34,236 bases of DNA, from contig JAUSJM010000018.1 of assembly GCA_030647265.1 (NCBI GenBank), forward strand, positions 1-34,236, given 5' to 3'. Origin of the DNA: a bacterium. GTDB taxonomy: Bacteria; Patescibacteriota; Microgenomatia; Daviesbacterales; UBA10151. The position numbers and the translations under genes were made by a program. The notes under the pieces are model-generated. The model was not told where the DNA came from. It worked only from the letters and a program-made list of their open reading frames with translations, and did not search any database. Below are positions 16,686-24,187 of this stretch, in pieces (the stretch's first letter is position 1; every line of letters starts with the position of its first letter).

Positions 16686-17489
16686 ATGAATAAGGGACTT
16701 ATCATCATAAAAATTGGCGGAAGCATAGTAAGTTACAAAGATAGCGCATCACCTAAGGCTAAGACAACGGTCATAAAGCGTTTAAGCAGAGAAGTTCGCC
16801 TAATTTTAGAAAAGAAGAAATATCATCTTATTGTTGTTCACGGAGTGGGATCTTTCGGCCACCCATCTGCCAAAAAACATAACTTAGTAAACGGCATGTT
16901 CACAGACGAACAAAAACTGGGTTATTGTCTGACTGAAAATGATGAGCTAAATCTTCATAATCAAATAATCTCTTCCCTTTTAAAATTCAATGTTCCAGCA
17001 ATTGGCTTACCGCCTCGATCTTTTATTAAAACCAACGCTAAAAATTTCTCTGGTTTTAATCTGTCAATTATCAAAGGTTTTTTGAACCAAGGGCTAGTAC
17101 CAGTTTTATTTGGAGATATTGTTTTCGACTACAAACAAGGATGCGCTTCCGTTTCAGGTGATCTTATCCTTCCCTATTTAGCAAGAAAGTTGCATGCAAA
17201 GCAGGCTATTTTCCTTTCTGATGTTGATGGAGTCTTTGACAGTAATCCAAAGCAAAATTCTCACGCTAAACTCATCTCAAATATCAATGACGAGAACTTA
17301 GAGCAGGTCATGAAAGGGCTCACTTCGAGCAATAAATATGATGTCAGCGGTGAGATGAGAGGGAAAGTTCTAAAAATCAAGAGTCAGTCGGTTGGTATAC
17401 CAATTTATATTATAAACGGTTTGAAACCAAAAGCGCTACAAAAAGTTATCGACGGAAAAGTTCGAGGAACGCAGCTCATCTTCCGCTAA
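16686..17489 (+). CDS. Isopentenyl phosphate kinase (amino acid kinase family)
   Basis: IIIKIGGSIVSYKDS...HLIVVHGVGSFGHPSAKKHNL...PVLFGDIVFDYKQGCASVSGDLILPYLARKL...AIFLSDVDGVFD...DVSGEMRGKV; His in HGVGSFGH as in IPKs. Confidence 0.9.
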   Translation: MNKGLIIIKIGGSIVSYKDSASPKAKTTVIKRLSREVRLILEKKKYHLIVVHGVGSFGHPSAKKHNLVNGMFTDEQKLGYCLTENDELNLHNQIISSLLKFNVPAIGLPPRSFIKTNAKNFSGFNLSIIKGFLNQGLVPVLFGDIVFDYKQGCASVSGDLILPYLARKLHAKQAIFLSDVDGVFDSNPKQNSHAKLISNINDENLEQVMKGLTSSNKYDVSGEMRGKVLKIKSQSVGIPIYIINGLKPKALQKVIDGKVRGTQLIFR

Positions 17490-17491
17490 AA

Positions 17492-18031
17492 TTATCCTAG
17501 TTTACCTGACCAAAAATCATTAACTAACCCCAAAGAGATCTCCTCAATCTGGGCTCCGCTTTTTACTTTTTCAACAAGATCGAATTGAGATAAAAAAACA
17601 GCTTGTTCCACTTCAGCTTTTTCTATTTTAATTTCCTCACCACTATATTTTCCAATGTAACAATAATGAAATTGGGCCTGATTTGGCATTTTATTAAATC
17701 TTTTATCGACAAATTTCAACTCCGTATCAAAACCCAGTTCTTCTTCTAGCTCCCGATGAGCCGTCTTATCTGAGTCTTCCCCTTTGATAACATAACCTGC
17801 ACAACTGATTGTCCATTTTAAAGGATTCACAACTTTGTGACGACTTCTTTGTTGGAAAAGAATTTTCTTTTGATCGTCATGAATTAAAATAGCAATTTCC
17901 CGATGAATTAAGTTTGGATTTTGTCGCGCTTCTTTCCGAGTAGTCTCGCCGATGATTTGATCATTTTGATCAACTAAGTCAAGCGTCTCGTCCGAAGAAT
18001 TTGTTTTATCCACTCTCATATGTTTCGGCAT
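17492..18031 (-). CDS. NUDIX hydrolase, isopentenyl-diphosphate isomerase-like
   Basis: LVDQNDQIIGETTRKEARQNPNLIHREIAILI...LFQQRSRHKVVNPLKWTISCAGYVIKGEDSDKTAHRELEEELGF. Confidence 0.8.
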   Translation of the reverse strand: MPKHMRVDKTNSSDETLDLVDQNDQIIGETTRKEARQNPNLIHREIAILIHDDQKKILFQQRSRHKVVNPLKWTISCAGYVIKGEDSDKTAHRELEEELGFDTELKFVDKRFNKMPNQAQFHYCYIGKYSGEEIKIEKAEVEQAVFLSQFDLVEKVKSGAQIEEISLGLVNDFWSGKLG

Positions 18032-18101
18032 CTAGATTATACACAAATTAATTAACATAAGCTTGACCTATACGAGAAGAATACATACAATTAACTTCAA
18101 A

Positions 18102-19277
18102 ATGACTCAAACTTCTTTTCCTCGTTTTAAAACACGTCCTGTCAAAGTCGGCAATGTTATCATTGGCGGAGACAATCCTGTTGTAGTGCAAACGATGTGT
18201 ACTGAGCACACAGAAAATGTACCGGCTGTTGTAAAACAAATCATAGAGCTTCATAAAGCTGGGGCAGAGCTTGTCCGAGTCACTGTTCCCTCTTTAAAAG
18301 ATGCTGAGCATGTAGCCAAGATTAAAAAACTGCTGAAGATTAAATACCAGGATGTTCCTTTAGTGGCTGATGTTCATCATTTTGGCTCGGACATTGCCAT
18401 TAAAACTGCCAAAGTTATGGATAAAATCCGGATTAATCCCGGTCTGTTTGTCTTCAAAAAACCTTCCGGAAAACTGGAATATTCTAAATCAGAAGTTGAA
18501 GCAGAGTTAGCAGAGATTGAAAAAGCCCTTCTTCCAGTTTTGGAAACTTGTAAAAAACATGACACTGCCATGAGAGTAGGAGTAAACCACGGCAGCCTAT
18601 CGGAAAGATTAAAAGTGATGTATGGAGATACCCCGGAAGGCATGGTGGAATCTGCTATGGAATATCTAAAAATTTGTGAGAGGAATAACTTTCAAGAGCT
18701 GGTAATCTCTTTGAAGGCAAGTAAGGTGAGAGTGATGATTGAGGCCAATAGATTAATGGTGAAAAGAATGGAAGAGGAAGGAATGAATTATCCTCTACAT
18801 TTAGGAGTCACAGAAGCTGGTGCTGGACAGATGGGCAGAGTAAAAGGGGTTGTAGGCATTGGGACACTGCTGGCAGAAGGAATTGGAGACACCATCAGAG
18901 TTTCCCTTTCTGAAGATCCCATAAACGAGCTTAGTGTTTGTTATGACCTGCTTCAATCACTGGGACTTAGGAGAACTAAATTAGAGTTAATCGGTTGTCC
19001 CACTTGTGGGAGAACCCGTTTTGACTTACCACCCATGCTGGAAAAGGTGGAAAAGGAGTTTGGACATTTAAGCAATCTTTCTATTGCTGTCATGGGTTGT
19101 ATTGTTAACGGACCGGGAGAGATGGCAGATAGTGACTACGGCATAATGGGCCAAGGTGAAAAAACAGTGGCTATTTTTAGGGGCCAGACTTTGATTAAAC
19201 CTCATGTTCCCCAAACCCAGGCTTTAACAGTTTTAAAGGAGCTTATTCAAGCTGATGGTAGATGGATTAAAAAGTAA
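18102..19277 (+). CDS. ispG: 4-hydroxy-3-methylbut-2-en-1-yl diphosphate synthase
   Basis: PLVADVHHFGSDIAIKTA, KIRINPG, GVNHGSL, IGCPTCGRTRFDL...VMGCIVNGPGEMADSDYGIMGQG; internal Met at 18102 (track 18063). Confidence 0.96.
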   Translation: MTQTSFPRFKTRPVKVGNVIIGGDNPVVVQTMCTEHTENVPAVVKQIIELHKAGAELVRVTVPSLKDAEHVAKIKKLLKIKYQDVPLVADVHHFGSDIAIKTAKVMDKIRINPGLFVFKKPSGKLEYSKSEVEAELAEIEKALLPVLETCKKHDTAMRVGVNHGSLSERLKVMYGDTPEGMVESAMEYLKICERNNFQELVISLKASKVRVMIEANRLMVKRMEEEGMNYPLHLGVTEAGAGQMGRVKGVVGIGTLLAEGIGDTIRVSLSEDPINELSVCYDLLQSLGLRRTKLELIGCPTCGRTRFDLPPMLEKVEKEFGHLSNLSIAVMGCIVNGPGEMADSDYGIMGQGEKTVAIFRGQTLIKPHVPQTQALTVLKELIQADGRWIKK

Positions 19278-20211
19278 CTTTCCTAAAAAACTTCTTTTAG
19301 CCTCACCTAGGGGTTTTTGTGCTGGGGTAAAGAGGGCTATCGATACCTTAAACCAATTAGTAAAAACCCATCCCGGGCAAACCATTTATTGTTACCACCA
19401 GATCGTCCATAACACTCATGTAGTGGCTGAGTTTGAAGAAAAGGGGGTGAAGTTTGTTAACTCTATAGATGAAGTCCCAAAAGGAAGTATTATAGTTTTT
19501 TCCTCCCATGGAGTCTCTCCATTAGTTCGTCTGAAAGCTGAAGACCGACGACTGACGACTATTGATGCTACCTGTCCCTATGTCATCAAAACCCACCTCG
19601 AGGTTAAAAAATATGCCTCGGAAGGAGATAAAATTATCTATATCGGTAAGCCCCAACATGATGAGGCAGTAGGAACCACCGGGGAAGCTTTGGAAAGTAC
19701 TGTCATTGTCCAGACTCCAGAAGAGGTAGAATCTCTAGAAATTTCCCCCACTGAGAAAGTAGCCTTAGTTACCCAAACCACTCTTTCCTATGATGAAACA
19801 GAAGATTTAAGAAAAGCCATGAGAAAAAAATTTCCTCAACTAATTGAACCCCTAAAATCTGATATCTGTATGGCTACCCAAAACAGACAAAATGGAGTCA
19901 AAGAGCTAGTTAAAAAAGAAGCAGAGCTAGTGATAGTTTTAGGTTCTGCTAACAGCTCCAACTCCAATAAATTAAAAAAGGTAGCTGAGAATATGGGAGC
20001 CAAGGCAGTGTTAATTGATGATATCTCTGAACTGGATCTTAATTTGCTGGAAGGTATAAGTTGTGTAGGCCTAACAGCAGGAGCATCTTTACCGGAACAA
20101 CTTATTACTGAGGCTATCACCTGGTTTAAAGAACATGGCACAAAAACAGTTGAAGAAGTAGTTACAGCAAAAAAATCTTTTGTCTCTTCCCCTCCAGTAA
20201 AAATTACTTAA
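19255..20211 (+). CDS. ispH: 4-hydroxy-3-methylbut-2-enyl diphosphate reductase
   Basis: LLASPRGFCAGVKRAID, HQIVHNTHVV, FSSHGVSP, IDATCPYV, QTTLSYDET, VLGSANSSNS, GLTAGASLPEQLI. Confidence 0.97.
   Translation: MVDGLKSNFPKKLLLASPRGFCAGVKRAIDTLNQLVKTHPGQTIYCYHQIVHNTHVVAEFEEKGVKFVNSIDEVPKGSIIVFSSHGVSPLVRLKAEDRRLTTIDATCPYVIKTHLEVKKYASEGDKIIYIGKPQHDEAVGTTGEALESTVIVQTPEEVESLEISPTEKVALVTQTTLSYDETEDLRKAMRKKFPQLIEPLKSDICMATQNRQNGVKELVKKEAELVIVLGSANSSNSNKLKKVAENMGAKAVLIDDISELDLNLLEGISCVGLTAGASLPEQLITEAITWFKEHGTKTVEEVVTAKKSFVSSPPVKIT
19540..19560 (+). repeat. Short heptameric repeat in ispH
   Basis: GAAGACC GACGACT GACGACT; encodes EDRRLTT. Confidence 0.65.
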
Positions 20212-20239
20212 GCCAAAGTGAGAACTTTTTAATTTTCCT

Positions 20240-20944
20240 TCAAAAGTATCTTTCAAAATATATCTTATCATGGGGAAAATCTATTTTAGCTAAACTTTCC
20301 CTGACATCATAAACCATCTCACTGCTGCCACAAAGATAAACACTAGTTTTATCTTTTGAACTCTTCCCAACCATCTCTATGACACATTCTGTCACATGAC
20401 TACTCTCCCCTTCCCAACCTGCTTCTGGTTTTGATAAGACAATCTTAAAATCAAAGTTGGGGTAATCTTTCTGCCATTTCCCAAGAATATCTTCTAAAAA
20501 AATCTCACTTCCATATCTCAAACCCCAAAAAAGGCAGACCTTCTTTTTTTCTGAACCAGAGAGCAACTCTTCAATCATGGGTTTTAAAGGAGAAATTCCA
20601 CACCCCGTAGCTCCTAAAATGACCGTCTCTGCCCCATCCTCCTGGAGGGTAAAAACACCCCGGGGACTGGTGGTCTCTACTGTTTCCCCAGGTTTTAATT
20701 GTTTTAAATAAGTTGTTCCTGGACCACCAGGGGTAACATCAACTACTATCTCCCATTGGGGTAAGGCTTGAGGAGTGCTGGCTAGAGAATAGTCCCGGTA
20801 AAGATCTTCCCCTACTTTAAGCACCACAAACTGCCCTGTTTGGAAAGCAAAGGTATCCCCCTGTAGCTTAAACTTAAGTTGATGAAACTTTTGATTTACC
20901 TGTTTATTTTCCAGGACTTTCGATTGGTAAAGGTTAGTCATCAT
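20240..20944 (-). CDS. FAD-binding oxidoreductase (ferredoxin-NADP reductase-like)
   Basis: FQTGQFVVLKVGEDLYRDYSLAST, GATGCGISPLKPMIEELL, YLCGSSEMVYDVRESL, C-terminal YFERYF. Confidence 0.88.
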   Translation of the reverse strand: MMTNLYQSKVLENKQVNQKFHQLKFKLQGDTFAFQTGQFVVLKVGEDLYRDYSLASTPQALPQWEIVVDVTPGGPGTTYLKQLKPGETVETTSPRGVFTLQEDGAETVILGATGCGISPLKPMIEELLSGSEKKKVCLFWGLRYGSEIFLEDILGKWQKDYPNFDFKIVLSKPEAGWEGESSHVTECVIEMVGKSSKDKTSVYLCGSSEMVYDVRESLAKIDFPHDKIYFERYF

Positions 20945-20952
20945 TCGAGCCT

Positions 20953-20986
20953 ATTGACAATAACCGATATATAGATCTTTGTCAAT
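20953..20986 (-). promoter_or_regulatory. Predicted promoter within an inverted repeat upstream of the FNR-like gene
   Basis: ATTGACAA/TTGTCAAT inverted repeat (20953-20960, 20979-20986); minus strand TTGACA-17-TATTGT. Confidence 0.5.
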
Positions 20987-21037
20987 ATATGTCTTGTGAA
21001 AATCCACTATTTAGTACTGGCTGATGAAGTTTTAAAG

Positions 21038-21784
21038 CTAGAAGATATTTTCCTGGTTTTGGAAGACTAAATCATGATATTCCCAGTACTTCCCCTGGTC
21101 TCCAGCACAGCGGGCAGCCTCAGCCCCCTTTTCTGCCCCCGGGTGAATTTGGGTCAAAGGATAATCCCGGTAGTAAAACTTTACCTTACCTGTATCAATA
21201 TATTCTTTTTTAATTTGGGCTTCAGCGTCTTCGTAAAATCTGCCACAGAAAGGACATTGATAGTCAGAAAACTCCACAAAGGTTACTGCAGCACTACTAC
21301 TGCCTAGTACCGGTAAATTCCCCACCGCCACAGTTTTCCTTTCAGTACCGGCGGGAGCACTCCCCGAAAGCTCCTCATCGATAACCTTTTTAAACTGGGC
21401 AAAGGGCGAAGCTCCGATAAAAAGAGGCCTGCCGTTAACAAAAAAAGAGGGGGTCCCCCCGACTCCTAAATCATTACCTTCTTTTTGATCTGCAGAAACT
21501 TGTGAGGCCTTCTCCCCCGAGTCCAAACATTGATTAAACTTATTTTGGTCCAAACCTAATTTCCCGGCATAAGTTTTGAGGTTAGCCACAATATCAGCTT
21601 CCGTTTTTTGTTGGGGCTGCTGCTGAGGCTGAGGAGTGGGTTGGACTTGAACTACAGCAGAATCTTTAGAAGTTTTGGCAGATTTTAAGCTGATCACCCC
21701 TCCGGAAACAAGTATGGAAAGACTAATAAGAATACTGCCGATGATAATAGCAGTCGAAGGATTAAGCCCCCCTTTTTTATCCAT
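21038..21784 (-). CDS. Membrane-anchored DsbA-family thiol oxidoreductase with circularly permuted domain order
   Basis: TM anchor + PQ-rich linker, then LKTYAGKLGLDQNKFNQCLDSG...GTPSFFVNG...FKKVIDEEL (normally the C-terminal half), then NLPVLGSSSAAVTFVEFSDYQCPFCGRFY...YWEYHDLVFQNQENIF* (normally the N-terminal half); track start 21808. Confidence 0.93.
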   Translation of the reverse strand: MDKKGGLNPSTAIIIGSILISLSILVSGGVISLKSAKTSKDSAVVQVQPTPQPQQQPQQKTEADIVANLKTYAGKLGLDQNKFNQCLDSGEKASQVSADQKEGNDLGVGGTPSFFVNGRPLFIGASPFAQFKKVIDEELSGSAPAGTERKTVAVGNLPVLGSSSAAVTFVEFSDYQCPFCGRFYEDAEAQIKKEYIDTGKVKFYYRDYPLTQIHPGAEKGAEAARCAGDQGKYWEYHDLVFQNQENIF

Positions 21785-21831
21785 GCCACCCAGTCTACAA
21801 ACAAACATCTACCTTTGTCAATCCAACGTGG

Positions 21832-22593
21832 TTACTTTAAACCGAAGGTGGCAAGAAGCCGGGAGGTGAGATAAAAAAGGACTACTCCTAAGAGGAAAAA
21901 CCAAATGCCTTTTTTGTCTTTCGTACCGGAGATAAATGGTACTAACTCCGAAGAGGCAATATAGGTAAAAGAGCCTGCAGCCAGTCCCAAAAAGACCAAA
22001 CTAAACTGGGTTTGCTGGGTAAGGTAAACTACTAAAGCTCCGAAGATGGTGGAAAAACCCAAAGTTACAGCTGCCAAAAAAGAACGGGATCGGGCTGATC
22101 CTCCCGCCAGAAAAATCGAAGCCATGGAAAAACCTTCCGGTACTTTGTGAGATAAAACAGCAATAAAAACCAAAATCCCGGCTGCCGGTGAAGCGAGTAT
22201 CCGCGCCGAGATAGCTGCCCCGTCAAAAAAAGTATGAATAAGTAACCCCAAAAAGGCTGCCCATACCGAATGCTCCTTTAAGACATCGTCCTCAAAATGC
22301 CTGCCTAAAAGGGTGTGCTCATGCTCATGAGCTCCTTCGTGAGCCGTATTAGCAAAGAGGTTTTCCATCATAAAAATAGCCACAAAGCCGACTAAAATCA
22401 ACAGCGGCCCACTCTCTATACCGCTCACTACTTCAGGATAGAGGTCTAAAATAGTTACCGCCAGAATAAAGCCTGCCGAAGTGGAGATAAAATAACGCAA
22501 AGTTTTTTGATCAACCTTTTTGGCAACCGACAAAAATCCTCCTAAAACATCGGCAAAACCGGCAATCAGTGATAAAAATAAAGCTAAAATCAT
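21832..22593 (-). CDS. ZIP-family metal transporter
   Basis: GLLIHTFFDGAAISA, IAVLSHKVPEGFSMASI, His-rich loop HEGAHEHEHTLLGRH. Confidence 0.93.
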   Translation of the reverse strand: MILALFLSLIAGFADVLGGFLSVAKKVDQKTLRYFISTSAGFILAVTILDLYPEVVSGIESGPLLILVGFVAIFMMENLFANTAHEGAHEHEHTLLGRHFEDDVLKEHSVWAAFLGLLIHTFFDGAAISARILASPAAGILVFIAVLSHKVPEGFSMASIFLAGGSARSRSFLAAVTLGFSTIFGALVVYLTQQTQFSLVFLGLAAGSFTYIASSELVPFISGTKDKKGIWFFLLGVVLFYLTSRLLATFGLK

Positions 22594-23181
22594 TTAATTA
22601 AATTGGTTTTGAGCTTCCTCCACACTACTTTCCAACAGCAGCTCTAAAGCCTCCACTCCCCTTTTTAAAAGTTGTTTTACTTTAGAAGATTCTGAAGGCA
22701 AAAAAGTTTCCAGGACAAAATGTTCAGCATTAAAACTTCTCACTTTGTGTTCCCCGAGTTTGGCCAGCCCCGAGGAAGGAGCAATACCTGCTCTGATTCT
22801 CACAAACTTATCATCTCCCAAAGAGGCAATGATTGATTCTACTCCGTGGTGACCGGCAGCTGAACCTCCCGTTCTTACTTTAATCTTCCCTAAAGGCAGA
22901 TCAAGCTCATCATGGATGACGATAATCTCATCCAAAGGAACCTTGAAGTAGTTTGCTAAAATGCTTACCGATAATCCGGAGTTATTCATAAAAGTCTGGG
23001 GTTTAACAAGTAATACTTCTCCCACTTTTAAAGTTTCTGCCTTAAACTTATCTTCTCTGGTCCAGAAAATTTCTGAACCAAGAACTTTTCTGGCATATTC
23101 ATCCAAAATGGCAAATCCCAGGTTATGCCTGGTTCGGTAATATTTTTCTCCGGGGTTTCCTAACCCTACTACTAGCTTCAC
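22594..23181 (-). CDS. pth: Peptidyl-tRNA hydrolase
   Basis: MKLVVGLGNPGEKYYRTRHNLGFAILDEY, KPQTFMNNSGLSV, VIHDELDLPLGKIKVRTGGSAAGHHGVESI. Confidence 0.97.
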   Translation of the reverse strand: MKLVVGLGNPGEKYYRTRHNLGFAILDEYARKVLGSEIFWTREDKFKAETLKVGEVLLVKPQTFMNNSGLSVSILANYFKVPLDEIIVIHDELDLPLGKIKVRTGGSAAGHHGVESIIASLGDDKFVRIRAGIAPSSGLAKLGEHKVRSFNAEHFVLETFLPSESSKVKQLLKRGVEALELLLESSVEEAQNQFN

Positions 23182-23261
23182 CCTTTAATTCTACCTCACT
23201 TCTCCTCCTCAAAAAAGTAGTTACTGTTGAAATTCCCTAGGATTAGCCATAAGATTAATTA

Positions 23262-23612
23262 ATGCCTAAATCTGCCCGGATTATTATTGATCACCGAGTA
23301 GCTGAATTGGAAGGAATTAACTTTAAGCTGTTAAACAGTAAAAAGAAGCTTCTCCAGGCTGCTGCCAATATTACTGAGGCTCTTCAGCTCACCGTAGTCA
23401 ACTCTTTTGTCCACCGCTTTAAGCCCCATGGGATTTCTCTGGTACTGGTAATCTCCCAATCTCATCTGGCCATCCACACCTGGCCCGAGTTTGGCTATCT
23501 TCATATGGATGTCTTAAGCTGCTCTCAAAATACCAGGTTAGAAAAGTTAGCAGAAGTTTTAAAAAAGGAGTTTTCCCCTACCAAAATCAGAACCAGGGAA
23601 ATTTCCTACTAA
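23262..23612 (+). CDS. speD: S-adenosylmethionine decarboxylase proenzyme family (SpeD/SpeH, small form)
   Basis: VISQSHLAIHTWPEFGYLHMDVLSCS aligns by eye with the SpeD processing-site motif. Confidence 0.88.
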   Translation: MPKSARIIIDHRVAELEGINFKLLNSKKKLLQAAANITEALQLTVVNSFVHRFKPHGISLVLVISQSHLAIHTWPEFGYLHMDVLSCSQNTRLEKLAEVLKKEFSPTKIRTREISY

Positions 23613-24166
23613 ATCAAAGTAAAGGCTGCTGCTGAGGACATGGCAACGTAAGAGCCAATGATTAGAGCTTTTATCAAAGTCTCATTCCAACCGGGAAAGT
23701 TGTTAAACAGTACCAATCCTAAAAGCTGGACTAGTATAGCTATAAAGTATAAAGTGAGTAATTTTTGTCCGATATAAATAAAGCCGTTAGTTCTGGAGGG
23801 AATCTGATCCTTATCATGCTTGTAGATTAAAATACCTACTAAAATCAGAATAAAGAGTAAAATACCCAGGGTATTTATCCAAGGCAATAATTTAGCTAAA
23901 TCCACACTTCCTCCTAAAGCCTGGCCTAATCCTACCCCCAGGAAAGCTCCTGCTGCTCCCCTGGCCAGTTCCAGCAGTTGAGATCTTTTGACAGTCAGCT
24001 TTCCAACTTGAAGTAGAGATTTTTCTAACTTTCTCTCCTCCTCTTCTACCTCTTCAATTTCTTTAACCTCTTTTTCCACCAAACCCTCTAGTCTCTCCTC
24101 CACCCTCTCCACAACTTCCAGTTTTTTATCCAAAGCCTCAATTTTTCCCAAAATTTTACTGGACAT
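23609..24166 (-). CDS. Hypothetical protein: N-terminal coiled coil plus four TM segments
   Basis: Glu/Lys-rich coiled coil followed by hydrophobic helices. Confidence 0.65.
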   Translation of the reverse strand: MSSKILGKIEALDKKLEVVERVEERLEGLVEKEVKEIEEVEEEERKLEKSLLQVGKLTVKRSQLLELARGAAGAFLGVGLGQALGGSVDLAKLLPWINTLGILLFILILVGILIYKHDKDQIPSRTNGFIYIGQKLLTLYFIAILVQLLGLVLFNNFPGWNETLIKALIIGSYVAMSSAAAFTLI

Positions 24167-24187
24167 AAATTAAGAATAGCATAAAAT

